A DNA stretch of 64,000 nt from the NCBI GenBank assembly GCA_023055355.1, contig JALJCS010000028.1, forward strand, positions 3,162,418 to 3,226,417, read 5' to 3'. This stretch comes from Agelaius tricolor (taxonomy: Eukaryota; Chordata; Aves; Passeriformes; Icteridae). Of this stretch, positions 1 through 11,865 are shown in pieces (position 1 is the stretch's first letter; each line of letters opens with the position of its first letter). The position numbers and the translations under genes are program-made. The notes under the pieces are model-generated. The model made no database searches and was not told the origin of the DNA. It saw only the letters and a program-made list of their open reading frames with translations.

Positions 1-120
1 CCCTCCAGTGCCTTGGGGAACCCTCCAGTGCCTCTGGGAACCTTCCAGTGCCTCTGGGAACCTTCCAGTGCCTCTGGGAACCCTCCAGTGGGCTGGGAAC
101 CTTCCAGTGCCACTGGAAAC
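1..120. repeat. 20-bp minisatellite in an ATP13A2 intron
   Basis: About six copies of a 20-bp unit, consensus CCTTCCAGTGCCTCTGGGAA, run from the left edge. The array probably continues outside the window. Confidence 0.85.
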
Positions 121-202
121 CTTCCAACTTTTGACCTCTTTGGGATTTCCCACAGTGGCCCCACAGCTCCAAACCAGAGTTTCCTGTGATTCCTAGGGAC
201 AT

Positions 203-350
203 TCCCAGTGCCCAGCTGGACATTCCCAATTCCCTGCCCAGTTGAACATCCCCAATTCCCTGCTGGACATTCCCATGCTCTACTGGACATTCCCAGTTCC
301 CTGTTGGACATTCCCAGTTCCCTGTTGGACATTCCCAGTTCCCTGTCCCC
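203..350. repeat. 21-bp minisatellite upstream of an ATP13A2 acceptor
   Basis: Roughly seven degenerate copies of a unit around GGACATTCCCAGTTCCCTG. It lies 32 bp before the acceptor of the exon at 383; the last three copies are nearly identical. Confidence 0.8.
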
Positions 351-382
351 TGGGAATACTGATGGATCCTCCCTGTTGGCAG

Positions 383-3300
383 ATCCTGCTCCGGGCCACC
401 GTGTTTGCCCGCATGCTGCCCGAGCAGAAGACCCAGCTGGTGTGCAGCCTGCAGGAGCTCAAGTAAGGCCCAGGGGCTGGATCCCAGGGGATGGATCCTG
501 GAATTTGGGGTGGGCAGTGTTTGGAGACACCTCAAACATCACCTGGTGGCACCCATGCCGTGGGCAGGGACACTTCACCAGGTCCAGCCTGGAACGGGGC
601 ATCCACAGCTTCTCTGGGCTGAGCCAGGGATTTTCCCCATTCCCTGAGGAATGTGGGGTCCCTTCCCCATTCCCTGATGAATTTGGGGTCCCTTCCCCAT
701 TCCCTGAGGAATGTGGGATCCCTTTCCTGTGTTCCCTGAGAAATGAGGGCTCCCTTTCCCACTCCCTGAGGAATGTGGAGTCCCTTTCCCTGTATTCCCT
801 GAGGAACATGGGGCCCCTTTGCTACATTCCCTGAGGAATGTGGAGTCCCTTACCTGTGTTTCCCTGAGGAATGTGGAGGTCCTTTCCTGCATTCCCTGGG
901 GAACCTGGGCTCCCTTCCCCATTCCCTGACGAATGTGAGCTCCCTTTGCTGTATTCCCTGAGGAATGTGGGATCCCTTTCCTTATTCCCTGAGGAATGTG
1001 GAGTCCCTTACCTGTGTTTCCCTGAGAAATGTGGGGTTCCTTTCCTGTATTCCCTGAGGAATGAGGGCTCCCTTTCCCCATTCCCTGAGGAATTTGGGCT
1101 CCCTTTCCCTTTCCCGCAGTTACTGTGTGGGGATGTGCGGGGACGGTGCCAATGACTGCGGGGCGCTGCGGGCGGCCGACGTCGGCATCTCCCTGTCCGA
1201 GGCCGAGGCGTCGGTGGCCTCGCCCTTCACCTCCCGCGTGGCCACCATCGAGTGCGTGCCCAGGGTCATCCGGTGAGCAGGAGAATCCCGGGAATGCGGG
1301 GGAATCCTGGGAGTGCCACCGGTCCCAGAGAGGGCTGGTCCCGGAGAGGGTTGGCCCTGGCCGGTGGTTAGACTGGGAGGGACCTGGGAGGGGACTGGGA
1401 CAAAATGGGAGGGATTGGGGGGAACTGGGGGGGCTGGGAGGGGATTTGGGGTTACTGGTTTTTACTGGTGCGGGGCTTTTCATTACTGGTTTGGGGTGCC
1501 CATTGCTGACCATTGGGTGCCCGTTTGGTGACGCCGTTTTCCCCCCACCAGGGAGGGCCGGTGCTCCTTGGTCACCTCCTTCGGGGTCTTCAAGTACATG
1601 GCCCTGTACAGCCTGGTCCAGTTCGTGTCCGTGCTCCTGCTCTACACCGTGAGTCCCACCCCGAATCCCTGCTTTTCTCAGAATTCCTGGGGCACCGATG
1701 CCTTTTGGGGCTGCCTAAAAACAGAGCCAGAGAAAATTAATGGAATAAAAAGCAGGTGTATTTATTGAAGGGCCCTCAGGTACATTTTGGGCAGACAAAC
1801 CCCCCCAGGGGCCACACCCAAAAATGGACCACGGCTCATGGGTTTTCACACTTTTATAACTTTGGTCCATTTGCATATTGGGGGTTAATTCTCCAATTAC
1901 AGCTTCAGGTAATGAAGTCATTTACCCCCAGTTTGCTCTGCCCAGCTCCTTTTTGTGTAATCTCTGGGGACCTGAGGCAGTGAGGTGTCCTTGAGGAATT
2001 GGAGAGGAATTGTTGTGTCTGCCCCAAATGGGAGAACAGCAGCTGGCACTGCATGTGGGGTTTGGAGTTGTACACTAAAGAACTGCAGGGTCACAAATAC
2101 ATGGAAAATATAAAAACTAAAACCCTGAGGCATCAGCTCCACTGGGTCTGAGCCTGTCCCTTCCCTCCTCCCCAGATCAACACCAACCTGAGTGATTTCC
2201 AGTTCCTGTTCTTCGACCTGGTGATCACCACCACGGTGGCTGTGCTGATGGGGCGCACGGGGCCGGCGCCGGCGCTGGGCGTGCGGCGGCCGCAGGGAGC
2301 CCTGATCAGCGGGCTGGTGCTGGGCAGCCTCCTGCTGCAGACAGCCCTGCTCATCACCGTGCAGGTCCTCAGCTACTTCATCACCGTCTCACAGAGCTGG
2401 TGAGGGCCCCAGATCCGGGAATTGTGGGATTCAGGGTTGGAAAAGGTCATTGAGTTCAACTGCCAGCCCCTGTTTGCCACTAAACCCCAAGTGCCAGGTC
2501 CATGGGGTTTTTGGACACTTCCAGGGGTGGTGATTCCATCCTCCCCTGGACAGGCCATTCCAGTGCTTTGCAGCCCTTCCCATGAGGAAATCTTTCCCAA
2601 TATCCCACCTGAACCTGCCCTGGTTTCCTGAGGGTTTGGTGATGGGGACAGCACTGAGGTTGTGGCAGAGCCCAGGGTGTGTCCTGGGATTTGGGATCTG
2701 GCAGCAGACAGGGAACCATGGAATACCCTCAGCTGAAAGGGATCATTTGGTCAAACCCCTGGCCCTGCCCAGACACCCCAACAATCCCAGCCTGTCCTGG
2801 AGCTCTGGCAACCCCAGGGCTGGGACCATTCCCTGGGGAGCCTGGGCAGTGCCCAGCACCCCCTGGGGAAGAGCCTTTCCTGATCTCCAACCCAAACCCC
2901 CCTGGCCCAGCTCCCATTCCCAAGGGATCTACTCCCAGGTCCCAGAATAGAGGTTGGAGCTGCCCCTGCTCTTCCCGAAGTTGTAACTGATGGAGAATGA
3001 GGGGTGGTGCCCAGCCCCCCTTGGCCTCTCTGCTGACCCTGTCCCCTGTCCCCTGGCCCAGGTATGTGCCCCTGAACAGCACGGTGACAGCGCCCCAGAA
3101 CCTGCCCAACTACGAGAACACCGTCCTGTTCTGTGTCACCGGCTTCCAGTACCTCATCCTGGCCGTGGCCATGTCCAAGGGCTACCCCTTCCGGGAGCCA
3201 CTCTACACCAACGGTGAGGACACGGGGACACCCACAGGGACACCCACAGGGCACCCATGGGGATACCCACGGGGACACCCACAGGGCACCCACGGGGACA

Positions 3301-4147
3301 CCCACGGGGACACCCATGGGAACACTCACAGGGCACCCACAGGGACACCCCCCACAGGGCACCCACAGGGACACCCACGGGGATACCCATGGGGCACCCA
3401 CGGGGACACCCAGGGGGACACACAGGGCACCCACGGGGACACCCATGGGGACACACAGGGACACCCAAGGGGATACCCACGGGGACACCCACAGGGCACC
3501 CACGGGGACACCCCCCACAGGGCACCCACAGGGCACCTATGGGGACACCCAGGGCACCCATGGGGACACCCACAGGGACACCCACGAGAACACCCATGGA
3601 GACACCCACAGGGCACACACAGGGACACCCATAGGGACACCAAGACCACCAGCCCTCCCTCCCCTGCCCCTCACCCTGTCCCCTCTCGCCCCCAGTGCTC
3701 TTCCTGCTCGTCCTCATCCTGCTCTTTGGCCTGATGATCTGGCTGACCCTGTACCCGCTGGGCTTCCCCAAATCCCTGCTGAAGCTCCAGCACATCGAGG
3801 ATTTCAATTTCAAGCTGCTCCTCTTGGGCATCGCCGCCCTCAACTTCTTTGCTGCCTTCGTGCTGGAGGTGGGTCAGGGGGAGCTTTGGGACAGGGCATC
3901 CCCTGGAGCTTCCCCTGGTGGGCACGGGGCTCTCCTGTCCTCCCCCAACCCCGTTTCCCTCCTGCTCTGGCCCCAGACCGCCCTGGATCACGGCTTGCTC
4001 GGCTGCTTCCGACGGCTGCGCCGGAAAAAAGCCTCCAAGAAGCTTTTCAAGAGGCTGGAGAAGGAGCTGAGCCAGCAGCAGCCGGCCTGGCCACCCCTGG
4101 ACCAGCCCCTGTTTGCCACACCCAGGATGTCCCTGGCCATGAGATAG
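383..4147 (+). CDS. ATP13A2: ATP13A2, P5B-type ATPase (C-terminal part, seven exons)
   Basis: Seven exons read in frame: 383-462, 1120-1272, 1552-1648, 2176-2399, 3062-3213, 3696-3868 and 3977-4147 (TAG 4145-4147). They total 1050 nt, 349 residues, all with GT-AG junctions. Exon 2 carries the P-domain hinge motif GDGANDC followed by [19 protein letters not shown], as in P5B ATPases. The following exons hold the hydrophobic segments of the C-terminal membrane region ([20 protein letters not shown], then the ITTTVAVLM helix) and the luminal segment [20 protein letters not shown] with a possible N-glycosylation site (NST). The basic tail [20 protein letters not shown] resembles human ATP13A2. 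The family exports polyamines from late endosomes and lysosomes. The nucleotide-binding domain and earlier exons lie off the left edge. ATP13A3/4/5 are the alternatives, but synteny with MFAP2 and CROCC fixes the identity. Confidence 0.95.
630..1105. repeat. ~30-bp minisatellite filling an ATP13A2 intron
   Basis: About 15 copies built on the core TTCCCTGAGGAATGTGGGGT followed by a CCCTTTCC-rich spacer. It fills most of the intron between the exons ending at 462 and starting at 1120. Its pyrimidine-rich spacer merges with the acceptor tract of the second exon. Confidence 0.85.
1695..2115. mobile_element. Probable LTR retrotransposon fragment
   Basis: A non-tandem, less GC-rich insert in the intron between 1648 and 2176. 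Features visible are AATAAA near 1744, the stretch GTATTTATTGAAGGGCC and an AT-rich far end. It resembles a common songbird LTR family by recollection only. No clear target-site duplication was found, so boundaries and orientation are approximate. Confidence 0.45.
2416..2645 (-). mobile_element. CR1 LINE 3' fragment, antisense
   Basis: Diverged CR1 tail in reverse orientation, recognised from the order TTGGAAAAGGTCATTGAGTT, a cysteine-rich segment, ACACTTCCAGGGGTGGTGAT and TTTCCCAATATCCCACCTGA. It lies in an ATP13A2 intron just after the donor at 2400. Confidence 0.75.
2710..2945 (-). mobile_element. Second CR1-like fragment, antisense
   Basis: Begins ACCATGGAATACCCTCAGCT and runs to the CCAACCCAAACCCCCCTGGC segment. 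It is closely similar over about 200 bp to 62390-62625 at the other end of the window, so both are copies of one young subfamily. Confidence 0.75.
3222..3640. repeat. 12-bp-based minisatellite in an ATP13A2 intron
   Basis: Array of a 12-bp unit (ACCCACGGGGAC and variants) with interspersed CACAGGGC variants. It begins within about ten bases of the donor at 3214 and fills nearly the whole intron to 3696. It stays open in several frames, giving spurious ORFs such as the one at 3133-4266. Confidence 0.9.
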
Positions 4148-4261
4148 CAGTGCCAGCTGTGCCTCTGCCCCAGCCCTCGGACACTTCCTTAATTTATTTA
4201 TCCCGGAAAAAGCAGGGATGCAGCGGGCGGGATCCCTCAGCATCGCAGATGGGAATCCCAC

Positions 4262-5092
4262 AGTGATCTCATGGGCACGGTGATCCCATGGCCATGCTGA
4301 TCCCATGGCCACCCTGAGCCCACAGCCACACCTGAGCCCACAGCCATGGTGATCCCAGGGCCACACTGAGCCCACAGCTACCCTGATCCCACAGCCATGG
4401 TGACCCTGTGGCCACCCTGATCCCACAGCCATGGTGATCCCATGGCCACGCTGATCCCATGGCCACCCTGATCCCACAGCCATGGTGACCCTGTGGCCAC
4501 CCTGATCCCACAGCCATGGTGATCCCATGGCCACCCTGATCCCACAGCCACCCTGATCCCATGGCCACACTGAATCCCTGGCCACACTTATCCTGTGGCC
4601 ACACTGATCCCATGGCCAGACTGATCCCACAGCCATGCTGATCCCATGGCCATGCTGATCCTGTGGCCACACTGATCCCTGGCCACCCTGATCCCACAGC
4701 CATGGTGATCCCATGGCCACATTGAGCCCACAGCCCCACTGCTCCCACAGCCATGCTGATCCCATGGCCACACTGAATCCCTGGCCACATTTATCCTATG
4801 GCCATGCTGATCCCACAGCCATGCTGATCCTGTGGCCACACTGATCCCATGGCCATGCTGATCCCACAGCCCCACTGATCCCATGGCCATGCCAATCCCA
4901 TGGCCACACTGAATCCCTGGCCACACTGAGCCCACAGCCACGCTGATCCCATGGCCACACTGAGCCCACAGCCATGCTGATCCCATGGCCACACTGACTC
5001 CCTGGCCACATTTATCCTATGGCCATGCTGATCCTGTGGCCACACTGATCCCATGGCCATGCTGATCCCATGGCCACACTGATCCCATGGCC
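4262..5092. repeat. 17-bp minisatellite, probably within the ATP13A2 3' UTR
   Basis: About 48 copies of a 17-bp unit, consensus CTGATCCCATGGCCACA, with recurring variants (CACAGCCATG, CTGTGGCCAC). 51 nt (three units) give a 17-residue repeating peptide in every frame, which explains the long antisense ORFs here. Palindromic CCATGG and TGGCCA occur in most units. Confidence 0.95.
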
Positions 5093-5550
5093 GCAGCCCA
5101 GAGGAGCAGGAGGTGGAGGAGGAACGGGCAAGAAGTTCCAGAGGAGGAGGAAGAGGAGGAGGAAGATCCAGCATGGCTCTTCCTGCAGGACTCCCCCCAC
5201 TCCCATGCTGGCCACTGGGGCCAGTTGGGCCTCTCTTGGCCTGCCCAGGCCACCAGGAAGGGGGTCCCTGATGCCCCAGCACCCCCAGCTGTGTCACTGT
5301 GAAGCCCCAGTCCCCTCTAGATGTGTAGGGAGTTTACAGTCCCCGTTCCCAGCTTGCCGAGGCTGCTGCTCCATCCCCAGCACCTGGGCCCCTTCTCCGC
5401 TCGGAATGCTCGGGCAGAGCACCTCTGCTTGGGGATGGGACCTCTGTAGCATTACAGACCCCACAAATTCTCTATTTTTTAACTCTTCCCCGTCGGGAAG
5501 GCGACGGCGCCGCTCACGGGCTCCGGACGGGGCTGTCACGGGTCTTGTCC

Positions 5551-5556
5551 AATAAA
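5551..5556 (+). promoter_or_regulatory. Polyadenylation signal AATAAA, ATP13A2
   Basis: AATAAATTAACACTTATTTT, followed 20-30 bases later by a T/G-rich stretch (TTGGCTGTTTGTCCGTG). This is a good vertebrate cleavage context and the first one after the ATP13A2 stop. Confidence 0.65.
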
Positions 5557-6449
5557 TTAACACTTATTTTCTTGGCTGTTTGTCCGTGCTGCCTGCTGGG
5601 GGTGGGTTTGGGGTGGCACGGGTGAGTATCCCTTGGATGGACACTCAGGATGGATACTCAGTGGAGCAGGAGGAGGTTTCGGGGTCACCTCGTTCCCAGG
5701 CAGGCTGGGAAACACTCGGCTCGATGCTCGAAAGCAGGGCCTGGAGCCAGGGATGACACCGCTGGGATTCCTGCAGCCCAAACTGGCCTGGACAACCTCT
5801 CTCCAGCTGGAATTTCCTAGAAAATAACAATAATCGCTGGAAAAGCCCAGGTGTCCTGGCTGAGACTCCGGAACCTCGCTCCATCCACCGAGGAAAAGCC
5901 GGGAGGCAGAGACGCCGCATCCCACGGGGAAGGAGCAGCTCCCCGAGGGTCTGTGCTGCTCCAGCCCCTCCCGGGCTTTTCCAGCTGCCTCCCAGCATCC
6001 CGGGCTGCTTCCTGCAGGGATTCGCTTCCACGGAAAGTCTGAACCCCCTCCGAGCGCCGGCGGCGCCTCCCTGCCCTGGGGAGCTGGGATTAGGTCAGGA
6101 AATGAGGCACAAGCAGAGGTAAGAGGTTTCCTGATTTCCTGAAGGCCCGGCCAAGGCTGCGGTTGTTAACCCAGGCTTCCCGAGCCTGGAAAAACCCTCC
6201 CCGCTCCGAGCCCTCGGGATTTCTGCCCGCTCCTGGCAGCGTCCAAAGCAGAGGCACCCGGGAGCCGCTTCCCTTTGGAATTTCCGAGCGCTCCGGGGTG
6301 TTTGGCTTGGATGGGCCGGGAGGGTGTTCCCGGCCCCGGGGGTGGGAAAATTCATTTAATTATTGACAGGCAGCTCCTGCCCCCCGATGGGGCTGAGCAG
6401 GGCTGGGATGGGCACAGTGCTGCACTTGGGGGCTGGTAGAAGCTCGGTG

Positions 6450-6770
6450 GGAGCAGCTGAGGTGGTTTTGGGGTCCTTTGGGTGGTTTTAGGGATCCTTT
6501 ATCCTGGCAGCTGGAGTGATTTTGGGGTCCTTTGGGTGGTTTTAGCCATCCTTCATCCTGGAAATTGAGGTGTTTTAGGGTCCTTTGGGTGGTTTTAGGG
6601 ATCCTTTGTGTGGTTTTGGGGTCCTTTGGGTGGTTTTACTGGTCCTTTAGCCTGGAAATTGAGGTGTTTTGGGGATCCTTTAGGTGGTTTTACCCATTCT
6701 TTAGCCTGGCAACTGAGGTGGTTTTGGGATCCTTTGGGAGGTTTTATCCATCCTTCAGCCTGAAAAACCA
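6450..6770. repeat. Degenerate tandem repeat, GGTTTTGGGGTCCTTTGGGT
   Basis: About ten diverged copies of a 20-30-bp unit centred on GGTCCTTTGGGTGGTTTTA. The divergence suggests an old array. Confidence 0.7.
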
Positions 6771-8360
6771 GCGGAGAGGAGATGGGAGCACCTTCCAGCC
6801 CCATCTTCCTCTCATCCTGCTCTGAAAATCCCTTTTTTCCTGCATTTTGCAGCTCTCAGAGCCTGTCCCGGTGCTCAGCCCTCGGCACAATCCAGCGTGG
6901 GCTGCTGGGAATCCAATCCCACGGGAGAAAATCTCCTCTGCTCACCCCCATTCCCGTCTCCAGAGACCTCCTCCCTCCACCCCAGTGCCCTCCCTCCTCT
7001 CCTTTCCTGAGTTTTTCACTCCAAACCCGCAGGATTCACCCCCAGCTCTGGTTCTGTGTCCCTGCCGAGCTCAGGGGGTTTGGGATCATCCCGATCCCGC
7101 CGGGATCCTCCTCCAGGAGCGGGGAAAGGGGCCCCACGCCGGCCCCGGGGGCTGCAGAGCCTCCGGCAGCCCCGGCCTGGGTGGGGAAAGCGGGATTCGG
7201 GTGATCTGGGTCCTTTTCCAGCCCCGTCCCAGGACAAATCCCCCGCGGGACCGCAGCATCCTCGCTGCTGGGGGGGATCGGAATCCACCCCTGGATCGGG
7301 AGCGGTGCTGTGATCCCAGGATCCCAAATTTTGGGGGTGCAGTGATTTTATTTTTTTTTTTTCCCCAAGAGCTGACGAGGTGGCAGAAAAATCCTCGGAG
7401 CTGCTCCTTCCATCCCTCCCTCCCTCCCTCCCTGCAGCCCCACAAACCCCGGCCCGCTCCGCGCGGGATCCTCCCCCCTCCTCGCTTTTCCATGGATTTA
7501 AAACTCATCCCGCGGGGCAAAAAACCCCAAAACCAACAGAGCACCCCGTCCCCGGCGGCCCTGGCAGCGGTGCGGTCTCACGGGTGGATATTTGGGGTTG
7601 TTTGGGGGTTTTCCCGGCTTTCCCCCTCCCAGGCAGCGCGGGAGGAGGAAGGGGCCGGCTCAGGTGTGGCTTTAGGACCCAGCGGATCCCCCGTGCTGGA
7701 GGTAGGAGGTTTTTTGGGTTTTTTTTTTTTTTTTGTTTTTTCGGACTCTCATTTCAAGAGTTTTGGGGAAGCAGAGAGAGGAGACCGAGGCGAGGGCAGA
7801 GCCGGCACTCACTGGTAAGGACCAGGCGAGGGAAACCCCCCCTAATTCCCAGGAATTCCGGGACCCCCCCCACCCCCCAGCAGCAAACGGGGCTGAACCC
7901 CCATTTTGGGGACTTTGTGAAATCATCTTAAAAACTCCATCGGTTAAGAGCTTGGAAAAGTTGTTTTCAGCTTTTTAACCTCACAAAGACAAATCCCCTT
8001 GATTTTTGGGGGGCTGAAGGAACGGCAGCCAGGGGGGGAAGGGGCCCTTCTGTGAGGCCTGACAGTTACTGGAGATTTTTAAAAGTCTAAAAATACCCTA
8101 AAGCCTGGAGGAAGCCGTGGGTTTGTTGGTTGGTTTTGTTGTTTTTTTTTTTTTCCTTTTCCATCCTGGAAAGAGATTGTAGAAAATGGATCTTTTATTC
8201 CAATTTATTTTTTGGGGGGGACGGGCCCCCTGAGGAAAAGGTGATGTGTGAAAACAGGGATGGGGGCACCAAGTTCCTTACCTCTGGTCGGGGGCCAAAA
8301 AAATTGGAATCCTTTGATATTCCCTTTGTTCTCCTATTCTCTGGAAACGGGAGAGCTCAA

Positions 8361-8450
8361 AAAAAAAAAAAAAAGAAAAAGAAAAAGAAAAAAAGAAAGA
8401 AAGAAAAAAAAAAAAAAAAGGAAAGGAAAGGAAAATGGGGGGAAAAAAAG
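8361..8450. repeat. A/G-rich low-complexity tract
   Basis: Poly-A with AAAAAG and GGAAA interruptions for about 90 bp. No retrotransposed sequence precedes it, so it is treated as simple sequence and not as a poly-A tail. Confidence 0.85.
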
Positions 8451-8721
8451 AAAAGCTGAGGGAGGGGGGAAATGCTGGGGGAAGGTGGGGTTTAGCAGAA
8501 TGAAAGGGACTGTGGTGTTCTTTCTCCGGGGTTGATTGTTCCCAGATGTGCAGTTGCAAAAACATCTGGCGCGGTCGGAGCCGCCGGACCCCTGCACGGA
8601 GGGAGCGGAGCCTGGGGAAGGGAAGGGAAGGGGGAACAGCGGGGCCCTCCCGGCGGGGAGCGGCCGGGCCGGGGGGACGGGGCTGGAGGCGGCTTCATCC
8701 CCTCCTCGGTGGCCTTGGTGG

Positions 8722-8805
8722 AGGGGGGACATCGTGGGGACATCGTGGGGACATCGTGGGGATGTCGTGGGGATGTCGTGGGGATGTCGTGGGGATGTCG
8801 GCGTC
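8722..8805. repeat. 12-bp tandem repeat, GACATCGTGGGG
   Basis: Seven copies, the first half GACATCGTGGGG and the second half GATGTCGTGGGG. It is CpG-containing and sits downstream of the CpG-rich segment at 8560-8700. Confidence 0.85.
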
Positions 8806-9039
8806 GCTCCGGGGTCTCCGTCGGGAGCAGCCGCTGGCGTCGCCATCGGGGCAGACGTGACCCGACTGTCCCCGTCCCGCGGCCAAACCCTGCGAGCTCC
8901 GGCCAAGACTGGGGGAAATTCAGGGAATTGGAGCTCGGGAGAAGCTGTGCAGGCTGGAAACGGGGCTGGCAGGGAGGGCACTGCGGAGCCGTGTCCTCGG
9001 GAGGGCGGGAGGATGGCAGGGGATGGTTCCAGAGGGGGT

Positions 9040-9412
9040 GTCTGTCCCTCCATCCATCCATTCATCCATCCATCCATGGATCCATGCCTCCATCCATCCA
9101 TCCATCCATCCATCATCCATCCATCCATCCATCCATCCATCCATCATCCATCCATCCATCCATCCATCCATCCATCCATCCATCCATCCAATATCCATCC
9201 ATCATCCATCCATCCATCCATCCATCCATCCATCATCCATCCATCCATCCATCCATCCATCCATCTGTCCATGCATCCATGCCTTCATCCATCCATCCAT
9301 CCATCCATCATCCATCCATCCATCTGTCCATGCATCCATGCCTTCATCCATCCCTCCATCCATCCATCCATCCATCATCCATCCATCCATCCATCCATCC
9401 ATCCATCCCTCC
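9040..9412. repeat. (CATC)n tetranucleotide microsatellite, ~370 bp
   Basis: CATC/ATCC repeats with interruptions at regular spacing (CATCATCC, CTGTCCATGCATCCATGC). The repeated interruption pattern around 9265 and 9325 shows higher-order duplication. Confidence 0.95.
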
Positions 9413-9894
9413 CTCGCTCCCTGCTGGGATGCCGGCTCTGGTGTCCCACAGGATCCTGGCACCTGCAGAGCCAGCAGAGCTCAGGATGGGCTCCCCCAGG
9501 CCCCCTCCCCAGTCCCAGACCCCAGCTCTGCCAGCCTGGCAAAGCCTCCGGTCCCTTTAATCCCGGGACATTCCAGGGCGGCTCCTGGGCCGTGGGGAGC
9601 AGACAGGGCCTGTCCCACCAAGGCACAGCCGGGGCTGAGTGTGCTGATCCAGCCCGGCTGGGACCGGCTCCATGGATTCCCAAAGCCGGGAGGGTCTGGA
9701 GTCAGCACCTCCAGCAGCTCCTGGAATGGGGAGGAGGAGGAGGTTCCCATGGGATGAGCTCTGTGGGGAAGGGGCTGCAGGACGTGGTCCTGAGGGTGCC
9801 CTGATGGTGCTGGAGAGGAGCTGGGGATCAGAGGGTGCAGGACAAGGGCCCTGGAAGGTGCCTTCAGTCACTGGGGTGGCTGGGAAACGGGACT

Positions 9895-10330
9895 CTGGGC
9901 ATGGAGAGGGATGGGATCCCTGGAGGATCCCACACTGGAGCAGGATGGGATCCCTGGAAGGTGCAGAATGAGATCCCTGGAGGATCCCAAATTCTGGTGC
10001 AGAATGGGATCCCTGGAAGATCCCACACTATGGATCTGGTGCAGGATGGGATCCCTGGAGGATCCCAATCTCTGGTTCTGGTGTGGAATGGGATCCCTGG
10101 AAGGTTCAGGATGGGATCCCTGGAAGATCCCACACTCTGGTGCAGAATGGGATCCCTGGAGGATCCCACACTGGGGCTGGTGCAGGATGTGATCCCTGGA
10201 GGATCCCACACTGGGGCTGGTGCAGGATGTGATCCCTGGAGGATCCCACACTCTGGAGCTGGATGGGATCCCTGGAGGATCCCACACTCTGGAGCTGGAT
10301 GGGATCCCTGGAAGGTTCAGATGTGATCCG
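9895..10330. repeat. ~36-bp minisatellite with BamHI-like cores
   Basis: About 13 copies of a unit with core GGATGGGATCCCTGGAGGAT followed by a variable CCCACACTCTGG segment. The two units at 10180-10250 are almost identical. Confidence 0.9.
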
Positions 10331-10909
10331 AGGAGGATCCCCCCCTCCAGAGCCGCTCCCTGCCGGGGTCTGGGCTGGGAAGCTCTCCCGGCACGGGGGG
10401 TTGATGTTCCCGTTCCGTAGGGATGAGATTCAAAGGGCTCCTCCCCCCCGTGCCTCAGTTTCCCCGCTCCGGCAGCAGAGCCGGGATCGCCCGGGGAGGA
10501 TCCCCCCACCCGAGCACTGGGAATGCCAGTGGGATTCATCCTCAAACCCCTTCCCTTGGATTTCAGAGGAGTTTTGGGGGAGAATTTCTCTTTTTCCCTC
10601 GATTTTCCCCCTGGAGCTGGCTGGGGATGGGGGAAGGGCTGCCGGCATTCCTGGCGGCTCCCGGCCTTGGCCCCTCGTCCCGCCGGGAGCAGCAGGCTTG
10701 GAAAACGCCGGGAAGCGCCCGAGGCCACCAAACCCCACGGGATTCCTCTCAAAATCCGGGATTTTCTCCTCAAATCCCCACGTTCCTTTGGATTTAGGGG
10801 ATGCCTGAGCTAATGCAGCAATTCCCCAAAACAATTCCTCACCCAAGGAATTGGAAACCTCGGGAAAGGAGCCCCAAATTTCCATTCTGGGGGGTCTGGG
10901 CCTCTCCTC

Positions 10910-11235
10910 CCACACCCCGGGAGTGATCCTGGGAGTGATCCTGACATCCTGGGAATGATCCCAGATCCTGGGAGTGATCCTGAGAGTGATCCCAACACCC
11001 CGGGAGTGATCCCAACATCCCAGGAGTGATCCAAACATCCCAGGAGTGATCTCGACATCTGGGAGTGATCCTGGAAGCAGTCCCAACATCTTGGGAATGA
11101 TCCTGGCAGTGATCATTCCGACATCCCAGGAATTATCCTGACATCCCAGGAATTATCCCAGATTCTGGCAGTAATCCCAACTCGCCAGGATTGATCCTGA
11201 CATCCCAGGAATGATCCTGGGAGTGATCCCTCATC
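10910..11235. repeat. Degenerate 20-23-bp repeat, GGGAGTGATCCTGACATCCC
   Basis: About 15 diverged copies with the core GAGTGATCC(T/C)GACATCCCAG. Confidence 0.8.
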
Positions 11236-11399
11236 CTGGCGTTTCTCCTCCCCACTCTGCCCGCGGGATATTCTGGGGTTTGGTCCTTGCAAATCCCCTG
11301 GGAAAGGGCGGGAAGCATTTTTGGGGAAATTCTTTGATTTCTGAAGACTGGGAGGGGGAGGATGTTTTTGGAGCCAGCACCCGCGGACACTCGGGATGG

Positions 11400-11865
11400 G
11401 GCAGTGTCCCTGCATGTCCCTGCCTGTCCCTGTGTGTCCCTGTGCATCCCTGTGTGTCCCTGCGTGTCCCTGCATGTCCCTGAGTGTCCCCGTGTGTTCC
11501 TGAGTATCCCTGAGTGTCCCTGTGTGTCCCTGCCTGTTCCCTGAGTGTCCCTGAGTGTCCCCGTGTGTTCCCTGCGTGTTTCTGAGTGTCCCTGTGCATC
11601 CCTGAATGTCCCTGTGTGTCCCTGTGCATCCCCGAGTGTCCCTGCGTGTCCCTGAGTGTCCCTGAGTGTCCATGTGTGTCCCTGAGTGTCCCTGCCTGCC
11701 CCTGAGTGTCCCTGTGTGTCCCTGAGTGTCCCTGAGTGTCCCTGTGTGTCCCTGCATGTCCCTGTGTGTCCCTGTGCATCCCTGTGTGTCCCTGAGTATC
11801 CCTGTGTGTCCCTTGGTGTCCCTTGGTGTCCCTGCATGTCCCTGTGTGTCCCTCCGTGTCCCCTC
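11400..11865. repeat. 10-bp minisatellite, GTCCCTGTGT, upstream of MFAP2 start exon
   Basis: More than 40 copies of a decamer GTCCCTG(A/T)GT. It ends about 85 bp before the MFAP2 initiation codon, so it lies in the promoter, 5' UTR or first intron of that gene. Confidence 0.9.

Larger units (their letters stand above)
4148..5576 (+). other. ATP13A2: ATP13A2 3' untranslated region (inferred)
   Basis: After the stop at 4147 no further ATP13A2 coding is present. The first canonical AATAAA on the plus strand is at 5551-5556, so the 3' UTR is inferred to run to about 5576. If so, it contains an 830-bp minisatellite followed by a purine-rich GAGGAGGAGG tract at 5100-5165. An earlier cleavage site before the repeat, near TTAATTTATTTATC at about 4190, cannot be excluded. 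Confidence 0.55.

Noticed and set aside
3671..4771. 366-codon minus-strand frame with a 17-residue repeat
   Set aside because: Product of the 17-bp minisatellite; all frames are open there because 51 nt is a multiple of three.
8361..8450. Poly-A tail of a processed pseudogene
   Set aside because: No gene-like sequence precedes it; it is a mixed A/G simple repeat.
8532..9804. Ser-Ile-His-Pro repeat proteins on plus, Trp-Met-Asp on minus
   Set aside because: Readings of the (CATC)n microsatellite.
9895..10330. Regular array considered as CRISPR-like
   Set aside because: Units are head-to-tail without unique spacers, and the genome is vertebrate.
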